Assembly (NCBI RefSeq): GCF_905171775.1
Contig: NC_053497.1
Coordinates: 35,918,264 to 35,982,263, forward strand
DNA length: 64,000 nucleotides
Direction: 5' to 3'
DNA from: Rana temporaria
Lineage: Eukaryota; Chordata; Amphibia; Anura; Ranidae
Below are positions 29,176 through 40,125 of this stretch, one piece after another. The stretch's first letter is position 1. Every line of letters starts with the position of its first letter. The notes under the pieces were generated by a model. It was given only the letters and a program-made list of their open reading frames with translations. It searched no databases and was not told the DNA's origin. A program made the position numbers and the translations under genes.

Positions 29176-30399
29176 AGTGCCATTGGGAAATTGGGAAAGC
29201 ATTTTATCACACCGATCTTGGTGTGGTCAGATGCTTTGAGGGCAGAGGAAAGATCTAGGGTCTAATAGACCCCATTTAAAAAAAAAAAAAGAGTACCTGT
29301 CACTAACTATTGCTATCATAAGGGATATTTACATTCCCTGAGATAACAATAAAAATGGTAAAAAATAAATAAAATGGAAGGAACAGTTTACAAATAAAAT
29401 AAAAAAGCAAAATATATATATAAAAAAAAGCATCCCTGTCCCCCCTGCTCTTGCGCAAAGGCGAACGCAAGCGTCGGTCTGGAGTCATATGTAATCAGCA
29501 ATTGCACCATGCATGTGAGGTATCACCGCGAAGGGCAGATCGAGGGCAGTCATTTTAGCAGTAGACCTCCTCTGTAAATCTAATGTGGTAACCTGTAAAG
29601 GCTTTTAAAAATGTATGTAGTTTGTCGCCACTGCACGTTTGTGCGCAATTTTAAAGTATGTCGTGTTTGGTATCCATGTACTCGGCCTAAGATCATCATT
29701 TTTATTTCATCAATAATTTGGGCAATAAAGTGTGTTTTAGTGCTTTAAAATAAAAAAAGTGTATTTATTCCCCAAAAAATGCGTTTGAAAAAACGCTGCG
29801 CAAATACTGTGTGGAAAAAAAGAATGCAACACCCACCATTTTAATCTGTAGGGCCTTTGCTTTAAAAATATATAATGTTTGGGGGTTCAACTTAACTTTC
29901 TTGCAAAAAAAAAAAATAGTTTTTATGTAAACAAACAGTGTCAGAAAGGGCTTTTTCTTCAAGTGGTGAGAAGAGCGGGTGATGTGCGACATAAGCTTCT
30001 AAATGTTGTGCATAAAATGCCAGGACAATTCAAAAACCCCCCAAATGACCCCATTTTGGAAAGTAGACACCCCAAGCTATTTGCTGAGAGGCATGTCGAG
30101 TCCATGGAATATTTTATATTTTGATCCAAGTTGCGGGAATATGACAAACCGATTTTTTTTTTGCAAAAAGTTGTCACTAAATGATATATTGCTCACACAT
30201 GCCATGGTTATATGTGGAATTGCACCCCAAAATACATTCTGCTGCTTCTCCTGAGTACGGGGATACCACATGTGTGGGACTTTTTGGGAGCCTAGCCGCA
30301 TACGGGACACCGAAAACCAATCACCGCCTTCAAGATTTGTGTGAGTGAAATCAAAAAAGTACACCCTTAGAAATTATGAAGGCGGTGATTGGTTTTCGG
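29176..30399. repeat. Dispersed repeat, noncoding
   Basis: AT-rich sequence with AATAGACCCCATTT, GGCGAACGCAAGCGTCGGTC and ATGACCCCATTTTGGAAAG. I recall it as a high-copy ranid repeat, without a search. It ends in a perfect 23-bp inverted repeat (30310-30332 and 30377-30399). The next base starts the large minisatellite. Confidence 0.45.
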
Positions 30400-33297
30400 G
30401 TGGTGGACCTCGTCCCTCGGGTGGTGGACCTCGTCCCTCGGGTGGTGGACCTCGTCCCTCGGGTGGTTGACCTTGTCCCTCGGGTGGTGGACCTCGTCCC
30501 TCGGGTGGTGGACCTCGTCCCTCGGGTGGAGAACCTCGTCCCTCGGGTGGTGGACCTCGTCCCTCGGGTCGGGTGGTGAACCTCGTCCCTCGGGTGGTGA
30601 ACCTCGTCCCTCGGGTGGTGGACCTCGTCCCTCGGGTGGTGAACCTCGTCCCTCGGGTGGTGGACCTCATCCCTCGGGTGGTGGACCTCATCCCTCAGGT
30701 CGGGTGGTGGACCTCGTCCCTCGGGTGGTGGACCTCGTCCCTCGGGTCGGGTGGTGAACCTCGTCCCTCGGGTGGTGGACCTCGTCCCTCGGGTGGTGGA
30801 CCTCGTCCCTTGGGTGGTGAACCTCGTCCCTCGGGTGGTGGACCTCATCCCTCGGGTGGTGGACCTCATCCCTCAGGTCGGGTGGTGGACCTCGTCCCTC
30901 GGGTGGTGGACCTCGTCCCTCGGGTCGGGTGGTGAACCTCGTCCCTCGGGTGGTGGACCGCGTCCCTCGGGTGGTGGACCTCGTCCCTCGGGTGGTGAAC
31001 CTCGTCCCTCGGGTGGTGAACCTCATCCCTCGGGTGGTGGACCTCATCCCTCAGGTCGGGTGGTGGACCTCGTCCCTCGGGTGGTGGACCTCATCCCTCG
31101 GGTCGGGTGGTGGACCTCGTCCCTCGGGTGGTGGACCTCGTCCCTCGGGTGGTGGACCTCGTCCCTCGGGTGGTGAACCTCGTCCCTCGGGTGGTGGACC
31201 TCGTCCCTCGGGTGGTGGACCTCGTCCCTCGGGTGGAGAACCTCGTCCCTCGGGTGGTGGACCTCGTCCCTCGGGTCGGGTGGTGAACCTCGTCCCTCGG
31301 GTGGTGGACCTCGTCCCTCGGGTGGTGGACCTCATCCCTCGGGTGGTGGACCTCATCCCTCGGGTGGTGGACCTCATCCCTCAGGTCGGGTGGTGGACCT
31401 TGTCCCTCGGGTGGTGGACCTCATCCCTCGGGTCGGGTGGTGGACCTCGTCCCTCGGGTGGTTGACCTCGTCCCTCGGGTGGTGGACCTCATCCCTCGGG
31501 TGGGGTGGTGGACCTCGTCCCTCGGGTGGTGGACCTTATCGCTCGGGTGGTGGACCTCATCCCTCGGGTGGTGGACCTCATCCCTCGGGTGGTGAACCTC
31601 ATGCCTCGGGTGGTTGACCTCGTCCCTCGGATGGTGGACCTCATCCCTCGGGTGGGGTGGTGGACCTCGTCCCTCGGGTGGTGGACCTTATCGCTCGGGT
31701 GGTGGACCTCATCCCTCGGGTGGTGGACCTCATCCCTCGGGTCGGGTGGTGGACCTCGTCCCTCGGGTGGTGGACCTCATCCCTCGGGTGGTGAACCTCG
31801 TCCCTCGGGTGGTGGACCTCGTCCCTCGGGTCGGGTGGTGAACCTCGTCCCTCGGGTGGTGGACCTCGTCCCTCGGGTGGTGGACCTCGTCCCTCGGGTG
31901 GTGAACCTCGTCCCTCGGGTGGTGGACCTCATCCCTCGGGTGGTGGACCTCATCCCTCAGGTCGGGTGGTGGACCTCGTCCCTCGGGTGGTGGACCTCAT
32001 ATCCCTCGGGTCGGGTGGTGGACCTCGTCCCTCGGGTGGTTGACCTCGTCCCTCGGGTGGTGGACCTCATCCCTCGGGTGGGGTGGTGGACCTCGTCCCT
32101 CGGGTGGTGGACCTTATCGCTCGGGTGGTGGACCTCATCCCTCGGGTGGTGGACCTCATCCCTCGGGTGGTGAACCTCATGCCTCGGGTGGTTGACCTCG
32201 TCCCTCGGATGGTGGACCTCATCCCTCGGGTGGGGTGGTGGACCTCGTCCCTCGGGTGGTGGACCTTATCGCTCGGGTGGTGGACCTCATCCCTCGGGTG
32301 GTGGACCTCATCCCTCGGGTCGGGTGGTGGACCTCGTCCCTCGGGTGGTGGACCTCGTCCCTCGGGTGGTGGACCTCGTCCCTCGGGTGGTGGACCTCAT
32401 CCCTCGGGTAGTGAACCTCGTCCCTCGGGTGGTGGACCTCATCCCTCGGGTGGTGAACCTCGTCCCCCGAGTGGTGAACCTCGTCCCTCGGGTGGTGGAC
32501 CTCGTCCCTCGGGTCGGGTGGTGAACCTCGTCCCTCGGGTGGTGAACCTCGTCCCTCGGGTGGTGGACCTCATCCCTCGGGTGGTGGACCTCATCCCTCA
32601 GGTCGGATGGTGGACCTCGTCCCTCGGGTGGTGGACCTCGTCCCTCGGGTGGTGGACCTTATCCCTCGGGTCGGGTGGTAAACCTCGTCCCTCGGGTGAT
32701 GGACCTAGTCCCTCGGGTGGTGGACCTCGTCCCTCGGGTGGTGGACCTCGTCCCTCGGGTGGTGGACCTCGTCCCTCGGGTGGTGGACCTCATCCCTCGG
32801 GTGGTGGACCTCATCCCTCGGGTCGGGTGGTGAACCTCATCCCTCGGGTGGTGGACCTCATCCCTCGGGTGGTGAACCTCGTCCCTCGGGTGGTGGACCT
32901 CGTCCCTCGGGTGGTGAACCTCGTCCCTCGGGTGGTGGACCTCATCCCTCGGGTCGGGTGGTGGACCTCGTCCCTCGGGTGGTGGACCTCGTCCCTCGGG
33001 TGGTGGACCTCATCCCTCGGGTCGGGTGGTGGACCTCATCCCTCGGGTGGTGAACCTCGTCCCTCGGGTGGTGGACCTCGTCCCTCGGGTGGTGAACCTC
33101 GTCCCTCGGGTGGTGGACCTCATCCCTCGGGTCGGGTGGTGGACCTCGTCCCTCGGGTGGTGGACCTCGTCCCTCGGGTGGTGGACCTCATCCCTCGGGT
33201 CGGGTGGTGGACCTCATCCCTCGGGTGGTGAACCTCATCCTTCGGGTGGTGAACCTCGTCCCTCGGGTGGTTGACCTCGTCCCTCGGGTGGTGAACC
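30400..33297. repeat. 2.9-kb minisatellite, 21-bp unit
   Basis: About 135 units of GGTGGTGGACCTCGTCCC plus TCG, with variants GAACC, CCTCAT and an inserted GTCGG every few units. Larger blocks repeat too, for example 31500-31620 and 32080-32200. The 21-bp period keeps frames open for up to 380 codons on the plus strand; nothing supports translation. Confidence 0.97.
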
Positions 33298-34050
33298 TAT
33301 AATCATATAGGGACTGTATAGGAATCATATAGGGATCATATAGGAATCCCATAGGGACTGTATAGGAATCATATCTATACAGTCCCTATGTGATTCCTAT
33401 ACAGTCCCTATGGGATTCCTCTATGATTCCTATACAGTCCCTATGGGATTCCTATGCAGTCCCTATGTGATCCCTATATGATTTCTATACAGTCCCTATG
33501 GTATTCCTATAAGTCCCTATGGGATTCCTATATGATTCCTATGCAGTCCCTATATGATTCCTATACAGTCCCTATGGGATTCCTATGCAGTCCCTATGTT
33601 ATTCCTATACAGTCCATATGTGATCCCTATGTGATTCCTATGCAGTCCCAATGGGATCCCTATGTGATTCCTATGTGATCCCTATATGATTCCTATACAG
33701 TCCCTATGGTATTCCTATATGATTCCTATGCAGTCCCAATGGGATCCCTATGTGATTCCTATATGATTCCTATGCAGTCCCTATGCGATCCGTGTACAGT
33801 CCCTACATGATCCCTATGTGATCCCTATACAGTCCCTATATGATTCCTATACAGTCCCTTCCTACATGTTCCCTATGTGATCCCTATACAGTCCCTACAT
33901 GTTCCCTATATGATTCCTATACAGTCCCTATGTGATCCCTGTACAGTCCCTCCCTACATGATCCCTATGTGATCCCTGTACAGTCCCTACATGATCCCTA
34001 TGTGATCCCTGTACAGTCCCTACATGATCCCTATGTGATCCCTATCACTG
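33298..34050. repeat. Minisatellite of TATACAGTCCCTATG type with an orientation switch
   Basis: Units mix CAGTCCCTATG, TGATCCCTATG and TGATTCCTATA (11-bp submotifs). The first 75 bases carry the opposite orientation (GGGACTGTATAGGAATCATA); the strand flips near 33375. Confidence 0.9.
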
Positions 34051-34128
34051 GAATGAAGCGCTGGGAAGACGTCTCCGGAGATCGGAACCACAAAACACAA
34101 CAACGTCACTGAAGGGAGGCGGGGTGCA

Positions 34129-34452
34129 GTGTCATATTCTGCTCCCTATCACAGAATGCAGCCTAAGTCACGTGGCGGCGAACTGCGCATGCGCAATGCG
34201 TTCCAACGCCAAATGTGATGCGTTCCAGGGGATTCACGACACTACCCCTCAGTGAACCCATCACAATTTGTCACGGAAGTGACGAGGAACCATAACGAGG
34301 AGGCATACACAGAGCGGAGGGGGGGGCGGGACAGAACATACAGATATAATGAGAAACCTACAAAGAGCGGGGGGGGGGGGGGGGAGACGGAGTAGAAAGA
34401 GACATGCAGATACATTAGGCTGCATTCTGTGATAGGGAGCAAACGGTGACAC
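34129..34452. mobile_element. MITE of 324 bp, left copy
   Basis: A 26-bp perfect terminal core (GCTCCCTATCACAGAATG onward, 34141-34166) is inverted at 34415-34440, and weaker similarity extends to GTGTCA at the outer ends. The C/G-rich centre has no gene. A second copy in reverse is at 38246-38567. Confidence 0.8.
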
Positions 34453-34860
34453 AGCCCCGCCTCCAGCCCCATCCCCAAAGCAGAGACTTATTGAGGTCCG
34501 TAAAAAACATAAACTCTCTGGCTTTTAAAGCATCCCCCATGTATAGTAAAATGTCACATTGTTTTGGTGTGCGCAATAAAGACTGTGAAGAAAATGTGTA
34601 TGTAGGAGGAGGAGCTTCTGAATACCAACAAACACATTTCCATTTTATTTCTCATTTCAATGGGAAAGTTTAAGGTGGAACTTTAGGTTTGATTAACTTT
34701 GAAGTGAAATGTTACCCAAAAAGTAAAGTTCCGCTCTTCTGTATTTTTTTAGGCTCCATGTACACGGGACCATCCTCCCAGCTGCAGGGATCACCCCCCC
34801 CCCCCCCACCACCATCCTCCCAGCTGTGCGAATCACCCCCCCCCACCGCCATCCTCCCAG
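34129..34860 (+). repeat. Large inverted repeat, left arm
   Basis: About 730 bp containing the MITE and the following AAACTCTCTGGCTTTTAAAG segment. It reappears in reverse at 37838-38567 with only a few differences per hundred bases. The spacer is about 3 kb. Confidence 0.9.
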
Positions 34861-35105
34861 CTGCAGGGATCACCCCCCCCCACCACCATCCTCCCAGCTG
34901 TGCGAATCACCCCCCCCCCCACCGCCATCCTCCCAGCTGTGCGAATCACCCCCCCCCCCCCCTACCGCCATCCTCCCAGCTGTACGAATCACCCCCCCCC
35001 CACCGCCATCCTCCCAGCTGTACGAATCACCCCCCCCCCCAACCACCATCCTTCCAGCTGTAGGGATCACCCCCCCCCACCACCATCCTTCCAGCTGTAG
35101 GGATC
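34790..35105 (+). repeat. Minisatellite of about 40 bp, C-rich
   Basis: Eight or so units of CACCGCCATCCTCCCAGCTG plus (T/C)(G/A)(C/G)GAATCAC and a C run. One or two units also lie in the right arm near 37850-37925, in reverse. Confidence 0.9.
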
Positions 35106-35256
35106 AGATCTGTAGTAAAAAATCCTCGGACCTGTGAAAAAATCGTACCGCGTCACTTCCGGTGCTCGTATGCCAGGAGCACAGCTTATCGCGGGTCTAC
35201 GGCGCATGCGCAGCTGCTTTTTCTTTGGTCCGTGAATATCCTAGACTGGGGTAGGT

Positions 35257-35815
35257 CACTTGTGCCCGTCATACGCAGCCATTGTGCCCACTATTTGCAG
35301 CCACTTGTGCCCATCATACGCAGCCAGTGTGCCCACTATTTGCAGCTACTTGTGCCCATCATACGCAGACATTGTGCCCACTATTTGCAGCCACTTGTGC
35401 CCGTCATACGCAGCCATTGTGCCCACTATATGCAGCCACTTGTGCCCATCATACGCAGCCATTGTGCCCACTATATGCAGCCACTTGTGCCCATCATACG
35501 CAGCCAGTGTGCCCACTATTTGCAGCCACTTGTGCCCATCATACGCAGCCATTGTGCCCACTATTTGCAGCCACTTGTGCCCGTCATACGCAGCCATTGT
35601 GCCCACTATATGCAGCCACTTGTGCCCATCATACGCAGCCATTGTGCCCACTATATGCAGCCACTTGTGCCCATGATACGCAGCCATTGTGCCCACTATA
35701 TGCAGCCACTTGTGCCCATCATACGCAGCCAGTGTGCTCACTATTTGCAGCCACGTGTGCCCATCATACGCAGCCATTGTGCCCACTATATGCAGTCACT
35801 TGTACCCGTCATACG
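35257..35815 (+). repeat. 45-bp minisatellite
   Basis: About twelve units of CACTTGTGCCCATCATACGC plus AGCCATTGTGCCCACTAT and TTGCAGC. Because 45 is a multiple of three, three long cysteine/histidine-rich frames stay open; they are artefacts. Confidence 0.95.
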
Positions 35816-36250
35816 CGTCACTTCCTTCTTCTTCTGTAGCGGCGGCTGTGGCTCCTGTGTCCGCTTGGCTCCTCAGGCTTCCTCCGTCATGTCTCCTTTT
35901 CCGCCAATGCGTTAGGCATCCAATAGGATCGCCTAAAGCTTTGGCCAATCGGGAGACAGGTTTTACTGACCTGCCTGCTGATTGGCAAGGAGGAACTTTA
36001 GTGTGAAAATAGCTTCTGGCTCTTATCACGTGCTTCACGAGAGAGGTGACGGGCCCACCATGCAACCATGCAGGGGCCACCACTGGTCTTTGATCTCTGT
36101 CAAGTGCTGGGGTCTGGATCGCCTCCGCTGCTTTTCCTCCAATCGGGCCAAAGAAGCTGAGTGCGAGTTTACCTATAGCCCTCACACTGGAGACTTGCAC
36201 ACCATCATCATGGCATCCCAGGACGGTGGGTATCAGGTCACGGGAGGGCA
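35816..36250 (+). other. CpG-containing candidate promoter or exon
   Basis: The only complex, non-repetitive stretch in this part. It holds CCAAT at about 35910 and 35943 and an inverted ATTGG at about 35981, then an open frame reading ECEFTYSPHTGDLHTIIMAS to a GTGGGTAT donor-like site near 36226. The frame runs on into a minisatellite. I do not recognise the sequence; it may be a first exon of an unknown gene or a transposon fragment. Confidence 0.25.
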
Positions 36251-36344
36251 GAGCGCATGTGTGTCCCGCTTTGGGGTCACTGGTGGCTTAGGGAGAAGGA
36301 GAGGGCCCCTGGGTGTCCGTGGCAGAAGGAGAGGGCACCCCTAT

Positions 36345-36770
36345 CTCCCCTGGAGGACGGGGACACCCTTCTCTCCCCTGGAGGACTGGGACACCATTCT
36401 CTCCCCCGGAGGACGGGGACACCGTTCTCTCCCCCGGAGGACTGGGACACCTTTCTCTCCCCCGGAGGACGGGGACACCGTTCTCTCCCCCGGAGGACGG
36501 GGACACCATTCTCTCCCCCGGAGGACGGGGACACCCTTCTCTCCCCCGGAGGACGGGGACACCATTCTCTCCCCCGGAGGACGGGGACACCATTCTCTCC
36601 CCCGGAGGACGGGGACACCATTCTCTCCCCCGGAGGACGGGGACACCATTCTCTCTCCCGGAGGACGGGGACACCGTTCTCTCCCCCGGAGGACGAGGAC
36701 ACCATTCTCTCCCCTGGAGGACGAGGACACCATTCTCTCCCACGGAGGACGAGGACACCAGGGCTGGACA
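36345..36770 (+). repeat. 28-bp minisatellite, forward array
   Basis: About 15 units of CCCCCGGAGGACGGGGACAC plus CATTCTCT. The same unit occurs in reverse at 37085-37755. Confidence 0.95.
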
Positions 36771-37084
36771 AGGAGAAGAGGTGAGCGCTGCGGGGAAACA
36801 GAGCATCATGGGGGACGGGGGATAGAGGAGCAGGAGAGGAACAGAGAAGCATGTGTGGGAACAGAGAAGCAGGGGGGGGGGTATCAGTGGAGCACAGGGG
36901 GGACCAGAGAAGCATGAGGGTAAGAGGAGCATGGGGGGGGGGATAGAGAAGCATGTGGGGGAACAGAGAAGCAGGGGGAGAACCAGAGGAGCAGAGAGGG
37001 GGACAGAGGCGCATGGGGGCCGGTCGCCATGGGAGAGACTTGTCAAAGTGTATGAAGTCCAGGGCAATATTTTTGTCCCAGTCC

Positions 37085-37755
37085 AGCCCTGGTGTCCCTG
37101 TCCTCCAGGAGAGAGAATGGTGTCCTCGTCCTCGGGGGAGAGAATGGTGTCCTCCGGGGGAGAGAAGGGTGTCCTCCGGGGGAGAGAAGGGTGTCCTCGT
37201 CCTCCGGGGGGAGAGAATGGTGTCCCCTACCTCGGGGGAGAGAATGGTGTCCTCGTCCTCGGGGGAGAGAATGGTGTCCCCGTCCTCTGGGGGAGAGAAT
37301 GGTGTCCCCGTCCTTTGGGGGAGAGAATGGTGTCCCCGTCCTCTGGGGGAGAGAAGGGTGTCCTCGTCCTCTGGGGAGAGAAGGGTGTCCCCGTCCTCGG
37401 GGGGGGAGAATGGTGTCCCCGTCCTCTGGGGGAGAGAATGGTGTCCCCGTCCTCTGGGGGAGAGAAGGGTGTCCTCGTCCTCTGGGAGAGAAGGGTGTCC
37501 TCGTCCTCTGGGGAGAGAAGGGTGTCCTCGTCCTCTGGGGAGAGAAGGGTGTCCTCGTCCTCGGGGAAAGAATGGTGTCCCCGTCCTCTGGGGAGAGAAG
37601 GGTGTCCCTGTCCTCTGGGGGAGAGAATGGTGTCCTCGTCCTCGGGGGGGAGAGAAGGGTGTCCCCGTCCTCCGAGGGAGAGAATGGTGTCCTCGTCCTC
37701 CGGGGGTGAGAAGGGTGTCTGTCCCCGTCCTCTGGGGGAGAGAATGGTGTCCCCT
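37085..37755 (-). repeat. 28-bp minisatellite, inverted array
   Basis: More than 20 units of GAGAGAATGGTGTCCCCGTC plus CTCTGGGG, the reverse complement of the array at 36345-36770. A G-rich noncoding spacer of about 315 bp separates them. Confidence 0.95.
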
Positions 37756-37837
37756 ACCCAGGGCCGATCCGCCCCATAGGCTCACTATGCAAGCCGCTTA
37801 GGGCCCCGCAAAGCTGCGGAGGGCCCCCCCAAATTAT

Positions 37838-38567
37838 GGCGGTGGGGGGGGGGGGTGATTCGCACAGCTGGGAGGATGGCGGTGGGGGGGGGGGGGGGGG
37901 GGTGATCCCTGGCAGCTGGGAGGATGGTCCCCGTGTACATGGAGCCTAAAAAAATACAGAAGAGCGGAACTTTACTTTTTGGGTAACATTTCACTTCAAA
38001 GTTAATCAAACCTAAAGTTCCACCTTAAACTTTCCCATTGAAATGAGAAATAAAATGGAAATGTGTTTGTTGGTATTCAGAAGCTCCTCCTCCTACATAC
38101 ACAATTTCTTCACAGTCTTTATTGCGTACACCAAAACAATGTGACATTTTACTATACATGGGGGATGCTTTAAAAGCCAGAGAGTTTATGTTTTTTACGG
38201 ACCTCAATAAGCCTCTGCTTTGGGGGCGGGGCTGGAGGCGGGGCTGTGTCACCGTTTGCTCCCTATCACAGAATGCAGCCTAATGTATCTGCATGTCTCT
38301 TTCTCCTCCGTCTCCCCTCCCCCCCCTCTTTGTAGGTTTCTCATTATATCTGTATGTTCTGTCCCGCCCCCCCCCCCTCCGCTCTGTGTATGCCTCCTCG
38401 TTATGGTTCCTCGTCACTTCCGTGACAAATTGTGATGGGTTCACTGAGGGGTAGTGTCGTGAATCCCCTGGAACGCATCACATTTGGCATTGGAACGCAT
38501 TGCGCATGCGTAGTTCGTTGCCACGTGACTTAGGCTGCATTCTGTGATAGGGAGCAAACAGTGACAC
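37838..38567 (-). repeat. Large inverted repeat, right arm
   Basis: Reverse complement of 34129-34860. It includes a MITE copy at 38246-38567 with the same 26-bp termini. Differences are scattered single bases and homopolymer lengths. Confidence 0.9.
38246..38567. mobile_element. MITE of 322 bp, right copy
   Basis: Starts GTGTCACCGTTTGCTCCC and ends with the inverse GGGAGCAAACAGTGACAC. It is the same family as 34129-34452. Confidence 0.8.
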
Positions 38568-38795
38568 TACAGGGGCACCTTTGTTGGCACGGAGCAGAGA
38601 TCACAGAGGCGTGGGAGGGCTTTGTAGATATTTGGATGGGGTGTTCTATATAATAAGAGGGGTGTAGGGTGGGGGAGGTGTACTACTACATAGAAGTAAG
38701 TTAGATCTAATCATTGTTTTTATTTCTAATATTTTCTATTTATTAGCTATTAGTGGGGGATGTGCATGTTCCTGAAGTTCTCCTGTACATTGCAG

Positions 38796-38853
38796 ATGGC
38801 GACGAATGGCGGAGAAATCCCAACATGGCCGTCTGATTATTCTGCTGACAATG
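38796..38853 (+). pseudogene. Exon-like remnant similar to the linker exon of amphibian zinc-finger genes
   Basis: TCTCCTGTACATTGCAG (acceptor) precedes a 58-base segment ending GACAATG with a GTAAGT donor. It starts ATGG, and one frame ends SDYSADNG, much like the SPDYNAEDNG-type linker I know from frog C2H2 zinc-finger proteins. In the phase usual for that exon a stop appears, and the segment is about 14 bases shorter than expected. No zinc fingers follow in the window. It is most likely a relic. Confidence 0.35.
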
Positions 38854-38979
38854 GTAAGTTGCCCGTTACGCCGTGGGATCACAGCGCTGCTGCTTGTATG
38901 GAAGCGAACGTTGGCGCAGTCCAATCTTCTGTACTGGAAATGCCTCATATGGGCCAGCTTTGCCCCCAACAAACTATTT

Positions 38980-39287
38980 AGGGCCCTTTCACGCGCATGC
39001 GATTCTGCTGCGTTTTTACCTTACTAAAAATGCAAGAAAAATGCTATAAAATATCTCACTTTAACTCTTATGGGTCTCTTCACACCGTGCGCTGCAGGTG
39101 TGGTGCATTTTCAAACCCACAAAAAAAACGCAGCTCTCCATTGAAGTTAATGGAATGTGCATCGAAAATACCACCGCGGCTGCGGCATGGGAATCGGGCA
39201 CCTAGAAAACGCACCAGAGCCACATCAAAAACGCATATCTGTTTTTTAATGCATTTTCTTCAACATTGAAGTGTGAAAGCAGCCTTA
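38980..39287. mobile_element. Small DNA transposon with AGGGCCCTTTCAC ends
   Basis: AGGGCCCTTTCAC at 38980 and GTGTGAAAGCAGCCTTA ending at 39287 are imperfect inverted ends. The interior is noncoding. Confidence 0.45.
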
Positions 39288-39574
39288 GCCCTCGTTCACA
39301 TTGAACGCGGCTTTGAAATCGTGCGACTTCATCTGAACTCAAAGCCGCGTTTCAGTCCGAATTCGGGGGCGACTTGAAAGACATCTGTGTGGGTTCATGC
39401 GCAGATGTCTATTGAAGTCACCGCCGAAGTGAAGGAACTACTTCTGGAAACCGGCGTTGCACCGAATGAGACGCTCCTATTGCAGCCAATAGGCTCCGAT
39501 TTGACATGGATGTCTCATTAAGAGAACCCGTCACATAAAATCATCACACAGGGGATTATTTATCCCCATTTCAC
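39288..39574. other. Noncoding interval, possible repeat
   Basis: AACGCGGCTTTGAAATCGTGC near 39303 is partly inverted at AACTCAAAGCCGCGTTTCAG near 39337, suggesting a small fold-back repeat. No gene is seen. Confidence 0.35.
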
Positions 39575-40125
39575 TGGCTGCCCTCCAGCTGTTGCGGAAC
39601 TACAAGTCCCATGAGGCATTGCAAGGCTGACAGTTACAAGCATGACTCCCGCAGAGCAGAGGCACGATGGGACTTGTAGTGACTTGCGGCCCTCCAGCTG
39701 TTGTGGAACTACAAGTCCCGTGAGGCATTGCAGGGCTGACAGTTACAAGCTTGACTCCCGCAGGCAGAGGCACGATGGGACTTGTAGTCCCTGGCGGCCC
39801 TCCAGCTGTTGTGGAACTACAAGTCAGCATTGCAAGGCTGACAGTTACAAGCATGACTCTCTCAGGCAGAGGCACAATGGGACTTGTAGTCACTGGGGGC
39901 CCTCCAGCTGTTGTGGAACTACAAGACCCATGAGGCATTGCATGGCTGACAGTTACAAGCATGACTCCCGCAGGCAGAGGCACGATGGGACTTGTAGTCA
40001 CTGGCGGCCCTCCAGCTGTTGTGGAACTACAAGTCAGCATTGCAAGGCTGACAGTTACAAGCATGACTCCCGCAGGCAGAGGCATGATGGGACTTGTTGT
40101 TTTGCAACAGCTGGAGGGCCGCCCG
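39575..40125 (+). repeat. Tandem repeat of about 110-120 bp
   Basis: Five units, each with CCTCCAGCTGTTGTGGAACT, ACAAGTCCCATGAGGCATTG, GGCTGACAGTTACAAGC and GGGACTTGTAGT. The first and last phrases form an inverted pair around each unit. Confidence 0.93.

Noticed and set aside
32083..33231. 382-codon open frame in the minisatellite
   Set aside because: The 21-bp period keeps frames open by arithmetic; other frames on both strands are also open over the same array, and there is no start context or complex sequence.
30400..34050. CRISPR-like arrays
   Set aside because: Units are contiguous with no unique spacers, and the genome is vertebrate.
35232..35915. Cysteine/histidine-rich open frames that might suggest a metal-binding protein
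   Set aside because: Three plus-strand frames are open over a 45-bp tandem repeat whose length is a multiple of three.
36277..37785. 502-codon minus-strand open frame
   Set aside because: It lies mainly across two inverted copies of a 28-bp minisatellite and translates to repetitive RGRGHHSLP/GENGVPVL; no domain.
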